A stretch of 64,000 bases of DNA from positions 1 to 64,000 of the forward strand of contig JAUJYZ010001003.1 of NCBI GenBank assembly GCA_033675265.1, given 5' to 3'. Shown piece after piece: positions 22,649 to 33,194 of the stretch. The stretch comes from Actinostola sp. cb2023 (taxonomy: Eukaryota; Cnidaria; Anthozoa; Actiniaria; Actinostolidae). Positions within the stretch are counted from its first letter, which is position 1. The number at the start of each line of letters is the position of its first letter. The translations under genes were made by a program, and so were the position numbers. The notes beneath the pieces were generated by a model. That model worked only from the letters and a program-made list of their open reading frames with translations. It had not been told where the DNA came from and made no database searches.

Positions 22649-24872
22649 GCACAGAGAGAAAATATTTCAAGTACAGTGAGCCACGGCTGAGCTTTGCAAA
22701 TACACCAATGCCTTCCAGACGTCCTAAACCTGACTGGACGCCAAGTGTATTGACTGATCAGGACAGCAACAGTTCGCAAGAGGAATCGGGTGGTGAATTG
22801 AATGACAGTGAAACACTCGCAATTTACAACGATGCCATGGAAAAACTGAGTGCGGCGTCTGGATTGTCTTCAGATGAGTTTGAGCCTCTTACATCGCGCT
22901 TGACAACAACCTGGAAGAACACTGGCAAATCAATGCAAGACGAGTCTAAAGAGAGAGCATTGCAAGGCTGTCGTGTGGTATGCGAGGTAGTGGCGCCAAA
23001 AGCTGCGAAGGAATTGTTTGATTCTGTGTGTCGACCAATGCAAAGAGACGAAGACAACGATGTAAGTGGAGAGCTAGCAGCACTTAATACTGCATACAGG
23101 GATGCGCCATCTCGAAACGTTAAAATCCAGATACTAAGTCTGTACGCGTACCGATATCCTGCTGAGAAGCTAATCAAACTCCACGAGCCATATGAAACAC
23201 TCACCCATTGGCAGATAAAGCAAGCAAGGAAACACGCCAAAGCGTTTGGCCCGGGCGTGGTTGATTCCAAACCAGTCCAACACCGCGTGCGTCTGTCCAT
23301 GCCAAAAGTGGACCATTTCATTGACTTCACCAACAGACCTTACTTCTGGCAAGACGTCGCCTTCGGCACTAGAATTCTCAAGCTCGACTCAGGACAAAAG
23401 GTGACCATGCCGAACGTCATTCGCACGGTCACGAGGTCTACTATGATCAATCAGTACTACCAATACTGCGAGGAAGAGAAGTTTTCGCCACTCAGCAGAG
23501 CGACTCTGTTTAAAATTCTTGACGTCAGAGGGGCATCTCAAAGAAAATGTCTACAGGGCCTCGATAATATCGCCACAGATGGTGCGGCAGGTTTCGAGAC
23601 TTTGGAGAAAATCGTGGATGAGCTTGGGGAGTCAGGTGCTAAGCTCTCGTGGTGTAATAACACAAAGAAGCAACTAGATGCTAGTAGACGTTACCTCAAG
23701 ACTGAGTACCAGATCCACTGCGCCGAGGGTCAGAGCACATGCGCTGATCATTGTCAAGACTACGCACTTAGCGATAATACAGATGAGGCTTTTAGAATGC
23801 ATTGTGAACATGCGCATAATGTTCTCTGCGACCAGTGTGAATCTCTTAGATGTACTCTTAGAGAAATAGAAGACAACATCAACAACTTTGATCTCACCTT
23901 TTATAGCGAAGAGCAGAAGGAGGATCTGAATCATGACTTTAACTGTGCAAGATCGAATATCCTGGACTGGAAAGCCCATGTACTACAAGCATCTAATCAG
24001 GAGAGAGCAAAGCAAGATTTTCTGCATGATATGAAGGCCGGCGAGGAGGCGTTAGTTGTAATGGACTGGGCCATGACATTTAACTAACTAAAGTTCAGAG
24101 AGAAACAATCTGAATGGTTTGGCAAACGAGGTTTGAGCTGGCACATTTCCAGTGTTATCATGAAAAGCAAGGAAACCAAAGAAATAGAAGTGAGGTCTTT
24201 TGCGCACCTGTTTGATTCATGTACACACAAGACTGGTATGCAGTGGTATCAATCGTAGAAGATCTGCTGGTCAAGATGAAGCTGGAGAACCCGTACCTGA
24301 CCAAAGTATACATTCGCTCTGATGAGGCGGGCTGCTATCACAATAACAACTTGATAGCAGCCCTGAGGGATGTGAGCAAACGCACAAGGGTCACCATCGG
24401 TCACCATCGGTCGCCTAGACCACTCAGAGCCACAACACGGCAAAGACATATGTGACAGGATTTTATGCCCCATGAAAGCTGCCATCAGAACTTTCTCTAA
24501 TGAAGGCCACGACATCGTGAACGCTCGCGACATGCAGACAGCGTTAGATGAGAGGCCAGTAAAAGGTACAACCGCAGCTGTGTGCTCTGTCAACCAACGA
24601 GGCAGGGAAAACCGTTGAAGTCACGTATGTATGATAAGATTCGTAAGGATTGGGCTAACAGGTGTTTGACAGTGCATATGGACTCCAGTACTCCTGCCAC
24701 CTGCAAAGAGACTGTTGACACTAGTGCAGAGATATATTGCTGCCGAGCCGAAGGTATCCGAGGGATGGGCGCTACATAAGGGCAGAGGGGGCGCGACGCA
24801 ATTCTCCCAAGCCGTGAAAATCTACCTTACAGCAAAATTTAACCTGGGAGAGAGAACTGGACGAAAGTGCAA
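22649..24872 (+). pseudogene. Element A transposase-like gene, central and catalytic region
   Basis: After a TGTATTGTACAG acceptor the frame is open to 24087 (about 480 codons). Shared landmarks with element B in order are VDHFIDF (near 23310), MPNVIRT (23407), YCEEEKFSP (23465), CLQGLDNI (23550), ADHCQDYALSD (23742), a CxxC pair in DQCESLRC, and MDWAMTF (24061). A TAA at 24085-24087 interrupts, after which SEWFGKRGLSWH continues in the same frame. A frameshift follows near 24225, then RSDEAGCYH (24317-24345), then an 11-bp duplication shifts frame before SEPQHGKDICDR (about 24422-24460). The final part (YLTAKFNLGERTGRKCN) runs into the gypsy insertion. The Asp in DWAM, the Asp in SDEAG and an acidic residue in SEPQHGKDICDR are plausible RNase H-fold catalytic residues; that is inference from conservation with B. 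Confidence 0.75.
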
Positions 24873-24873
24873 C

Positions 24874-25018
24874 TGTAAGCCAAACAGCTTGATTTTACTT
24901 TAAAACAAGTCTTTATTCTCCAAACATGTTTTACATCAAGACACAGCTACCCGAACATTCAATCTCACCTAATTTGCATATTTGCATGTGCTCGTCCTTA
25001 CTAGGGCCCTCTGTCACA
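24874..25018 (-). repeat. 3' LTR of the gypsy element
   Basis: It begins TGTAAGCCAAACAGC and ends CTGTCACA, and matches 29480-29629 with a handful of substitutions. Read on the element's own strand this is the downstream LTR. Confidence 0.9.
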
Positions 25019-25034
25019 TACTTCCCCTCTGGAA
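25019..25034 (-). promoter_or_regulatory. Polypurine tract of the gypsy element
   Basis: Directly inside the LTR the minus strand reads CCAGAGGGGAAGTA, a purine-rich run in the position where plus-strand DNA priming occurs in LTR retroelements. Confidence 0.7.
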
Positions 25035-25334
25035 AAGATGTTGTCCCCAACATGTACTTAGGGGTCATTAACTTAAACTCTCTCTAACCGTTTTACATAC
25101 AATCTTTTACAACTAGTGGTACTCTGGTTGCGCACGCCAGGGTACCCTATATCTGATACTTCTTCTTCTACCAAACTAATTTGTACTAAAGGTACAATGT
25201 TTAAAGTCTTTGCAATACTGTACTTGTTGTAAGGCCAATGCCTTATGGCTGTTGTGTTCTGTTTCAAAGTCTTGAGCAATAACAATGTTGAAAGTTTCAA
25301 ATTAACGTTTTCTTCAAGAGTTAACTTGCAGTGT

Positions 25335-26657
25335 TCATGAATAAACAGTTCCTGTTGGATAGTACATGCATGGAAGCCATGGTATGTACGGTTGTGCGTA
25401 GTTGTACTGTGGAGGGTACCATTGAAACACTGAAGGCCTCCACCACTGCTGGGGTGCAACAGTCATACCTTGGACTCCTGCGGTAACACATGGTTGGATG
25501 GACGGCTGTCCCAGATAATCATACGTTACTCTGTTTGGGGGTCTTGATACGCGTTGGGGCCTCCTTCGGGTGCTGTCGTCTTCGGCCGACTCTTCCTCTT
25601 GGCCTGTTGGCCCATCTCCTTGTGAGGTACTTGTCTGGGCACTTGTTTCTGTATGGTGTTCTCTGTCTGCTTCATTGTCATCGAACTCACGATTCTCGTT
25701 GTCCTCAGCTGTGTACAAGGCTTCCAGTGTTTGAGGGGTGAAGCCAAATTCTTCATCTTCTGGATCATCAACTTCTGTCTGTACTGTTGTTCTTTTAGTA
25801 GCCTTTCTATGGGAAGCTTGCTTTGTGGGTCCTCTGCTGTTCTTTTTAGGTTTTCTTTGTTGTATGTGTTCCTCCTCAGTTGGAAGGTGAGAGCAGGGTA
25901 GTAGTAAGTTTCTGTGCAGTACCCTCGTCCGTCCTTCTCCATTCTCTTGTTCTACTACATACACTGGAATGTCACCTTTCCTGCCAACTACAACGTAAAC
26001 TTCATTTTCCCAGAATGATCGTAACTTCCCTGTGCTACCACGTTCACTCAAGTTTCGTACAAGGATACGGTCACCTTGGTGAAGTACAGCATGTTTTACC
26101 TTCTTATCATATTGCCTTTTCCTGGACTCTGCATTCTTGCCAGCGTTTGACGATGCCACTTTATACGCCTCAGACATCGCTGTCCTCCATTTATTGACAT
26201 ACTCTGGGTAGGTAGAGTAGCCTTGTGGTGGCTTCAGTCCGAACATTAGATCTATTGGCAATCTTGGGTTCCTTCCAAATAGCAAGTAAAATGGCGAGAA
26301 GCCGGTCGAATCGTTGCGGGTACAATTGTAAGCATGAATCATCTTATTTAAGTGATCTCTCCAACGTGATTTCTGGGATTCATGAAGTGTTCTAAGCATC
26401 GCAAGGAGTGTTCTATTGAACCGTTCCACCTGCCCATTCCCTTCAGGGTGGTAAGATGTAGTGCGAGAATGTTTGATTCCACAAAGTTTCTCTAGCTTAT
26501 AGAACAGCTGGTTCTCAAATTCCTTGCCCTGGTCGTAGTGAAGGGTCTCAGGGAACCCAAATCTTAGAACAAAATCATTGTATAGCTTCTCTGCTGCGGT
26601 TTTACCAGACTTGTCACGAGTAGCATAAGCTTGTGCAAATCGTGTGTAGTGATCCAT
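25335..26657 (-). pseudogene. Gypsy integrase catalytic core and C-terminus
   Basis: An open frame of 440 codons begins inside the catalytic core. The three acidic positions are visible: [10 protein letters not shown] (first Asp), LHYDQGKEFEN (second Asp) and HPEGNGQVERFNR (Glu). FSPFYLLFGRNPRLPID and a chromodomain-lacking basic/acidic tail follow. The N-terminal HHCC zinc-binding region is absent because of the deletion upstream. Function in an intact relative would be insertion of the cDNA. The tail is rich in Glu, Thr and Gln. Confidence 0.9.
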
Positions 26658-27136
26658 TATTACTAGAACATATTGGTACCCACCGTTTGACTGGGTCCTT
26701 GAGAGCGATTACTGCCTTCACGCTGTTTGGGTCCATCCGATAACCATCCTTTGAAATGATCCTTCCAAGAAAAGATACTTCTCGCTTGAATAAGTTGCAC
26801 TTACGGGGTTTCAGCTTCACTCCGTGCTCATACAGTCTCCTTAATACAGTTCTCAAGTGTTCAACATGTTCTTCAAATGTCTTACTGAATACAATTACAT
26901 CATCTAACAGGGGAGGAGTAAGGTGACTTTGACTTCGCAATAAATTTATGATTCAACATATCCTCTACATATTGCTTCACTTCAGCATACAGGAGTTTTG
27001 GAATGGACACATACCTTTTCTGTACAGGTTGGTTGTCATTGAGAGTGATTTCCAGCTCGAGTTCAGGAATACAACCAATGTCCTTGTCACTCTGTGCAAA
27101 TGATCCACACTCCTCTCTTAACATCTCTTCGGCCAA
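26614..27136 (-). pseudogene. Gypsy reverse transcriptase remnants
   Basis: Two frames carry separate pieces. One (27136 down to about 26925) has the N-terminal RT segment ending [14 protein letters not shown]. The other (26940-26614) begins at [15 protein letters not shown], the catalytic-motif C region, and continues through [15 protein letters not shown]. The residues normally between them, including motifs A and B, are missing, and the sequence then jumps almost directly to the integrase core. The leading residue of the YxDD box is Leu in what remains. Confidence 0.85.
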
Positions 27137-27172
27137 CCGTCTTTGTTCAGGCTCTAGATTGCTAAGGTCTAC

Positions 27173-27738
27173 TTATGGGAGCAATCTTTCTACAGTGGAG
27201 GGTTCCTGGTCAGAAACAGTAGGTGGGTCTTGGGATTCTTCAGTAAGGGGATCTTGAGGGCCTTCAGTTCCTATCTCACTTTCCTTCACTCCAACTGCAG
27301 TAACTGACTTTACCGCTTGCAGGTAACCTAGAGTAGTATGACCTCGAAGGATGATGTTGTGGTTTGAATCATTGTGCATGGTGACCTTAACTTGTGAGTT
27401 GTTACCTTGTTTAACATACACCAACCCCTCACTTACTTGTAAACCTTCTGACCACTGACCCAATACATCCGGCTCGAAAAGTACAGGGACGAGGTACGCT
27501 CATTGATTGGTCCTGTGTTTGCACGACATGACACCTTAACCGTATGTCCCGCTGGCACAGTAAAATTCCTCTTGGGGGTTCTAATGATACACAGTTCATC
27601 AGATGTGTCTGATGTTTGTATGAAAGTTACCAAGGCACAAACACTTTCCTCTTCTGCCACTACAAATGTTCCTTTCATAACATCAATGAGTGGGGTCCCT
27701 GTGTTATTGGTGGTTATCCCATCCGCCGATTCTTTCAC
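27173..27738 (-). pseudogene. Gypsy pol spacer between protease and RT
   Basis: Two overlapping frames (27738-27433 and 27463-27173) give Thr/Ser/Val-rich peptides that sit where gypsy elements have a linker between protease and RT. No catalytic motif is visible. They appear to be one frame split by a frameshift near 27450. Confidence 0.6.
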
Positions 27739-27839
27739 AATGGATTCAATAACATTATATCCAATAATTGGGCATTCAACTTCCCCTTGAGCAACCAGAA
27801 ATGGGACTTCAATTTGTTGGGACGAGTGTTGGGTTGTGG

Positions 27840-28301
27840 CTAGCTTAAACTCAACGGGGGAACCCAGCCTTCATAGGGAATGGGGGTACCATTAGCTGCA
27901 GCCAAGTTCAGGTTTACATCTGTACCTAGCAGTTCTTCAATGTTCCTTACACAGTCACTTTGACAATTCTCCTTCAGCCAACCCCTGGGCAAAATGGATA
28001 CCTGGGCACCAGTGTCCCATAGTGCTTCGGTTTCTACCCCATTAATAACACAATGTACTTTGCATTTATGCCCAACTAGTTTGGCAACGACAGCATGCTG
28101 CTTGGGGGTAAGGTGTGACACAAAAATGTTCGAGTCTGGGCTGCCTTCAGACTGCATTATTTCCTTTGCTTCTAGCAACTGAATGGCATCACAAACTGTC
28201 TTGTGTGTAGGCCAACGGGCCTGCTGACACTTCCTACTACAATAGTTCACACTCTTACACCCTGAGCATTGCATTAGTGGTTTCCCACTAGCCTGTGGCA
28301 T
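27840..28301 (-). pseudogene. Gypsy MYND-type zinc finger joined to aspartic protease
   Basis: The peptide begins with a MYND-like finger (CSGCKSVNYCSRKCQQ then WPTHKTVC, eight Cys/His in MYND spacing). About 60 residues later comes ALWDTGAQVSIL, the retropepsin active-site loop with D-T-G. A MYND finger next to the protease is not the usual gag-pol layout. Its role is unknown; RNA or protein binding is possible. Confidence 0.85.
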
Positions 28302-28360
28302 CTGACATATTACACAAATAAGGGACTTGCCTTTTAAACTGGCGTCCTGTGGTGAGGTAC

Positions 28361-28594
28361 TTACTCCTTGTCCCGCAGTGGTAACCTTAGACGGTTTCCC
28401 GAGGCCTGTATTCCTCCACTTTGTCTCTTGCGGCAGCCTCTAGACCAGTGTTCAGAACTACCACAATGGAAACAGTGGTCACAACCATCAGCAACATTTC
28501 CCTCCATGCACTTCTTACATGCTCTCTTAGGTAGTCTCTCTCCAGTATTGACTCTGCTGCTCCCCAGGGACTGTTTCTCCATGTTCTCCCTCAA
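28361..28594 (-). pseudogene. Gypsy nucleocapsid zinc knuckle
   Basis: CDHCFHCGSSEHWSRGC contains a CCHC knuckle (C-x2-C-x4-H-x4-C) typical of nucleocapsid RNA binding. It lies in a different frame from the upstream gag and the downstream MYND segment, so frameshifts separate all three. Confidence 0.85.
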
Positions 28595-28606
28595 GTTAGC
28601 AACTTC

Positions 28607-29453
28607 TTACCTCACTGCTTGCAATGTAGCCATGATGTGATCTTCCCTGGGCTTCTCTAATCCTTTGGCATGATGTTCTGGTTGTGATGTGGGGCTAGGT
28701 GTTGATACCGCTGCTGTGGTTGCTGTTTTTGCCTTGTTGATTTTCAGTTTCTTTAACCTTTCACTCTCTGCTGATACTGCCACATTGAGTTGTTGGATCA
28801 GTACCTCGTCCTTCACATCAGGATCCTCCAGAAACGGTCGAATTTTAGTTATAATGCTTTCATTTTGCACGCCAGTCTCAACAGACCTGAGGAACAAACT
28901 CTGAACATGCACTGGGTCGTATTTCAAGGTGCTGTTATCTCCCCCTTCATAGCAAGCAAATAAGATTTGTTGTCTTAAATCTAGGGCTCTCATTAGAAAG
29001 GATTGAGGGGTTTCTTTTGGGTCTTGTGAGACCGAGGCAAGGTTCTGATATAATTCAGTCGTGTTCTTTACACCATAGTGACTTCGTAGAACTTTCTTTA
29101 GGCGATCAAGTGACAGGTCTGGGTAGGTCTCAAGGTAACGGCGAAGAACCATGCCCGGTGTTATGGCGCGAATAATTCCATCAACAATTTCATGTTCCTT
29201 GTATCCCTGCGAGAGTCCTGCTTGAATCTGCCTTACAAGAGAGGTGAAACTGAGTTTGTCTTTCTGTTCGGGCTCACCAATCTGCCCGTTGATCTTTCAG
29301 CTGACCTAGTTTGAGGTGCAAACTCTCACAAATGCTCCTGGCAACCGCCATCTTTCCTTTCTCTTCGTGCTCCAACTTGAAGTGTTCGGCGATAATTTTC
29401 AGTTGTTCGATGCTAGAACCATAAATTCTCGATTCTATCAGGTCCTCAGCCAT
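28607..29453 (-). pseudogene. Gypsy Gag capsid region
   Basis: The likely start is the ATG at 29453 (MAEDLIESRIYGSSIEQLK). The first 59 residues and the following 180 (29152-28607 frame, with RRYLETYPDLSLDRLK, SFLMRALDLRQQI and a KLKINKAK tail) are in different frames, joined near 29275. The helical capsid-like content, length and position between primer site and zinc knuckle support Gag. In a working relative it would form the particle. Confidence 0.75.
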
Positions 29454-29458
29454 CTTTA

Positions 29459-29476
29459 GTCCTGGCGTGGTCGCCA
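29459..29476 (-). promoter_or_regulatory. Primer binding site, tRNA-Arg type
   Basis: Three bases inside the 5' LTR the minus strand reads TGGCGACCACGCCAGGAC, whose complement ends ...GTGGTCGCCA. This fits the 3' acceptor end and T-arm of a tRNA-Arg. The isotype is judged from remembered eukaryotic tRNA-Arg ends and should be checked. Confidence 0.65.
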
Positions 29477-29479
29477 ATT

Positions 29480-29629
29480 TGTAAGCTAAACAGCTTGATT
29501 TTACTTTAAAGCAAGTCTTTATTCTCCAAACATGTTTTACATCAAGACAAAGCTACCCGAACACTCAATCTCACCTAATTTGCATATTTGCATGTGCTCG
29601 TCCTTACTAGGGCCAGGCCCTCTCTCACA
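29480..29629 (-). repeat. 5' LTR of the gypsy element
   Basis: It begins TGTAAGCTAAACAGC and ends CTCTCACA. It has a 5-bp duplication (GGCCA) that the other LTR lacks. Confidence 0.9.
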
Positions 29630-29633
29630 CAAC

Positions 29634-30065
29634 CCAGAGCAAGTTGTGAAGGATATGAGAAAGGCAAGAACAGTAAACAACGAGAGAATGTTCACAAGAG
29701 AGGAATTGCTAACGAAAACGCAGGTACAAGGATTTTTCTCACGAATGGCGCACACGAGAAAAAAGAGCGCAGCAATAGGAGCAACAGATGTTGTTGAAGA
29801 AGACGATTTTGGGGAGTGTCTGGTGGACGAGCTACTTGAGCAATTACAGATAGTGATGGAAGAGGTCGGCTTTAGCCACCACATCGTGTACGATGTCTAC
29901 GACATCTGTGAATACTACCAATGAAATAGGCTATCCACTTTTAATGTTAACATGCTGAAAGAGATGTGTTGTTTCTTTGAAATAAGCTTCAAGGCAAAGG
30001 ATCGAAAGAAGGACTTTATTGTGAAAATTGAGAAACTTGTAAAAGAATGTTCATGTTCTAAGTAG
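29634..30065 (+). pseudogene. Element A gene, C-terminal block and SAP-like tail
   Basis: Removing the gypsy element and one CAAC restores the reading frame across the junction, with RKC before and PEQVVKDMRKAR after; B has QKADPASVARAMM at the same place. The frame then gives ERMFTREELLTKTQVQGFF, an acidic stretch (VVEEDDFGE) and HHIVYDVYDICEYYQ. A TGA at 29922-29924 is in frame, and the same frame continues to 30065 with LSTFNVNMLKEMCCFFEI and a Lys-rich end that resemble a SAP (DNA-binding) helix-turn-helix. B has the matching LKNLSIPLLKDICTSFDI. Confidence 0.75.
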
Positions 30066-30458
30066 AGCGTGCACTTTATGAAAGAAAAGAAGATGAAAGA
30101 AAAAGGGACAGAAAAAAGAAGAAATTCCGGCCACATGAAAATGTGAACACTGTTTATAGGAAACGAGATGCAGTAATGGGGAGAATGCAGAATGACGAAA
30201 AATAACAAGTTTTTTTTCCATTTCTGAGCGCTATCATGGCAAAGTCGAATAATATTACGTGTAAGTAATAGAGCTGTCATCGTATACTCAAAAAAAATAA
30301 AAATGTCTTAATAAATTATTTGATAATAAATCTCTGATTTTAATACATGTAAAAACTTTTTAAAGCAAAGTAATATGAATTCTTACCGATATGCAAATCA
30401 GGGAGCTAGAACAAAACTGCTCAGCGGTTACCCAGATTAGGCCACAAATATGTTTTTT

Positions 30459-31299
30459 TCAAATCTTCTATTACCGATAAGTATTTTAGCAATAACGGGT
30501 TCAATGTGCTTATTTTCTTACACATATGTTTAATAATGGATCGCTTACAATCGGCAAGGCCTATCATCTGTGTTGGACCGAAATAGCGAGGAATCTGAAA
30601 TGTTTTATAAAATTATCTTTCAAAACAGCGGTAAATGATTCTGATTTTACCATTAACCGTTTTATCTAGTGCTCTAATCGCCTTCCTGGACCAAGAGGCT
30701 GCTATGGACTTGACCTTGACTTGGTAAACAATGAAACCGGAAGTGGCTGTGATGTCGCGAGATAGAGGTAATTTATTCGACTTTGGATAAATTTTTTTCC
30801 GCTTAGATCGAGAGATCCGACAATTTTTTTTGAACATTTACAAAAAGCAACCCTTCTTTATTTGGGGTAAAGTTATTACTTTCCCATATCTGGTCCCACA
30901 ACGGAGAAAATTGTCGTTGAATATGGGCTGTTTCGTCAGCTTGGCTTTCAGTGTGTTGTAATTCAGTACCGATAAACAGAAAATAGTTCCAATTTTATTC
31001 AATCTTGATCCCAAATCACATCATTAGATATAAATTTCGTCAGTTGTCACAATAAGCGATCATTTTACGATGCGTGAACGCAATGCGAGTGGATTTTGCT
31101 CATCGCTATTTTAGACCAGATTTTTGCCTTGTCGGTCGATCTCATCTTCGAGAAGTCATATCTTAAAAAATAATTAGAATTGAGACGAAAGAAATTGCTT
31201 TTCATAGTTAGCTTGGTTGTGCCTATCCACCAACTTAAAACGAGTTCAACTTATTTTTTGAGGCGGAAGCTATTGGTCGGTTCTTACGCGGACAGCCTC
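30459..31299. repeat. Right terminal inverted repeat of element A
   Basis: It is the reverse complement of 8850-9738, except that 30612-30795 replaces the left arm's minisatellite. It ends GGACAGCCTC. About 390 bp separate it from the end of the gene. Confidence 0.85.
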
Positions 31300-31344
31300 T
31301 TTTAATTAATAATAATACTTGTCTCATTTAATTAAACAAGATGT

Positions 31345-32870
31345 ATCAATCAATCAATCAATCAATCAAAGCTTTTATTTAACAACGGAGTCTCTTCAAT
31401 ACAATATGATTGGTCTCCCAGAGAGCCGTATATATAGATATAAATAATAATTTACAATAAGTTAAAAATTGCTATTTACGTATCATATACAGTCAATGTC
31501 ATGAAGGTTGTCCACCTCGGAAAAGCACGTTTACACATTTGTACATTTACACATTCGCAACATCACGTGTAATATTCGTTTTGCGCACGTGAAATTCAGA
31601 GTCGATAGATTCAGCAGACATGAGTATACTGCCATAAGAATGCCGCGGCCGTATACAGAAGATTTCAGGTGGAGAATTGTATTTCAGCGCTTGTAAATGT
31701 GCAAATGTGTAAATGTGTTAAAGTGCAAATGTGTAAATGTGCTTTTCCGAGGTGGACAACCTTAATGACATTGACTGTATTATTAATAATAAATTACATG
31801 TATTATCAAAGTACAACTTATATATAATGAAATATAATATTAATTTTATAAATAACAATACATATCTACATTATAAGCTTACTAAATAAATCTTTGTTTT
31901 CTAATTGGGCTTTAAAAGTAATTGTGCTATGCTGGACACGCGCCTCAGCAGGGATTTTATTCCAGAGTACAGAACCTCTATAGTGGAAGGTATATTTCCC
32001 TGCCTCTGATTTAGGTGTAGGGATATGTAAATTAGAAGATGAATTTCTCAGGTTATACGAATGTATATCCGTGATAGAGGTAAAAATATCCTTTAAATAG
32101 GATGGTGATAAATCAGTATATATTTTATACATAATTATTGCTAATTTTCTGGTTCGTCTGTACTCCAATTTTTCCCAACCCAGCTCATCCAATAAGACCT
32201 TAGATCGTGTTTCATAATTTTTCTGCTTAATGCCGGATTCTAGCTGATCTATTTTGTAGCCGTTGAAGTTTGTCAGACATTCCTTTACTAGTTGAATCCC
32301 AAATAGAGCTACAATAATCAAAGTAGGGTAGAATTAGAGCTCTATACATACACAACCGTGTTTCAAGTCAAGTGGTAAGATTGAGTCTAGGCGCTTTAAA
32401 AAAAATATAGCTAGACCTGTTGTGATTTTCTTTGAGATCAAAAGAATGTGTGAAGTCCAGGTTAGGTTTTGATCAATCAGAAGTCCTAACGATTTATATT
32501 CAGTCTTCCTCTCCAGTGGCACATCGTCTGCCTTAATATTAAAAGTATTTGGTACTTGAGCGAGTTTAAACTGACTCCCTATGAGCATGTATTTTTTTTT
32601 TTTTTGACATTTAAAGTTAATTTATTTGCTCTAAGCCAAGTTTGGATTTGGTCCAGATCATGATTCATTTGAGTTTGAAGCACATGCGGATCTTCTGTTG
32701 ATGTAGTTAATGTAGTATCATCAGCATACATCCTTGGCGTGGAGAAAAGGTTACATGCAGGGAGATCATTAATGTAAAGAATAAATAATAACGGGCGTAA
32801 TATTGATCCTTGGGGGATTCCACATGTAAGAGTAGAAAAGTCTGACATAACTCCATCAATTTACAGTAAT
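31345..32870 (-). mobile_element. 5'-truncated LINE (CR1/L2/jockey-like)
   Basis: On the minus strand, 32848-32579 encodes GIPQGSILRPLLFILYINDL and YADDTTL, which are RT motifs of jockey-clade LINEs. Next, 32588-32334 has a thumb-like segment (KSLGLLIDQNLTWTSHI). Then 32321-31866 encodes the familiar C-terminus (RRTRKLAIIMYKIYTDLSP, YNLRNSSSN, GSVLWNKIP). Frames are broken near 32585 and 32325. The element ends in a (TTGA)n tail at 31345-31372. The 5' part of RT and the endonuclease are missing. A mariner-type MITE (31490-31777) lies in its 3' untranslated region. Confidence 0.9.
31490..31777 (+). mobile_element. Tc1/mariner MITE retaining the transposase start
   Basis: Termini CAGTCAATGTCATGAAGG are inverted, with about 40-bp arms, and TA flanks each side (31488-31489, 31778-31779). 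Near 31640-31696 the + strand encodes MPRPYTEDFRWRIVFQRL, which looks like the first residues of a Tc1/mariner transposase leading into its first helix-turn-helix; it stops directly after. It is therefore probably a deletion derivative of an autonomous element. Confidence 0.8.
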
Positions 32871-32947
32871 CTTCCATGATTCCAGAAGTTTCTGTGCAAC
32901 CTTTTGCTTCTGAACTACTTCATAGATGTCGTTATTGTCTTTTGTAG

Positions 32948-33145
32948 TCAACTAGGCCTGGTAATTAATCTGCCTGTCTGTGAGACAAAGTTTTTGTCCC
33001 AGTCCTTTATAGCATTCTTACACTCAGACACAACTTTTAGTACTGAAGTTTGGACTTCTGTTACATGGATTTCATATTTTGACTGGCAGTATTGCGAGTG
33101 AATGTTTATTTTTAAGTTCTTTTGAAGTCTTTCAAATTCATACAC
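32948..33145 (-). pseudogene. Unrecognised protein fragment
   Basis: The minus frame gives FERLQKNLKINIHSQYCQS then KVVSECKNAIKDWD, a helical, charged peptide with a natural composition unlike nearby repeats. It has no clear start or domain. It may be a piece of a transposon protein or host gene disrupted by the LINE. Confidence 0.3.
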
Positions 33146-33194
33146 GTCAGGAGTGTTTCCAAGAACTTGATTGAGTGCTTTACTTGTCTTTGTT

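Larger units (their letters stand above)
24874..29629 (-). mobile_element. Ty3/gypsy LTR retrotransposon, internally deleted
   Basis: LTRs of 145 and 150 bp (TGTAAGC...TCACA) bound the element; CAAC is duplicated at 24870-24873 and 29630-29633. Read on the minus strand: primer site, gag, zinc knuckle, MYND finger with aspartic protease, a spacer, broken reverse transcriptase, then integrase and polypurine tract. Most of the RT palm and the RNase H and integrase N-terminus are missing, and several frameshifts break gag-pol, so it cannot be autonomous. LTR differences of roughly 4% plus a 5-bp indel indicate it is not a fresh insertion. It sits in frame inside the element A gene. Confidence 0.92.
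8850..31299 (+). mobile_element. Element A: TTAA transposon with long TIRs, inflated by nested insertions
   Basis: The left arm 8850-9738 and right arm 30459-31299 are inverted copies of one sequence starting GAGGCTGTCCGCGTAAGAAC. TTAA abuts the left end (8846-8849); on the right TTAA lies two bases out (31302-31305). Between the arms, on the + strand, are pieces of one gene whose order matches the gene of element B: N-terminal exon 9831-10215, CxxC exon 10404-10554, central and core region 22649-24872, C-terminus 29634-30065. The remaining length comes from inserted satellites, a palindrome, and a gypsy element. The shared architecture with B (gene start just inside one arm, gene end just inside the other) is the main support for calling it one element. 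Confidence 0.75.

Noticed and set aside
22824..23333. 169-codon minus frame opposite the element A gene
   Set aside because: It is antisense to a conserved coding exon and resembles nothing.
25490..27843. Plus-strand frames across the gypsy element
   Set aside because: They are antisense shadows of integrase, RT and protease coding sequence.
8850..31299. Element A as a Polinton/Maverick
   Set aside because: The size and long TIRs fit superficially, but there is no protein-primed DNA polymerase B, packaging ATPase, or capsid gene, the integrase present belongs to a nested gypsy element, and the flanks are TTAA and not a 6-bp duplication.
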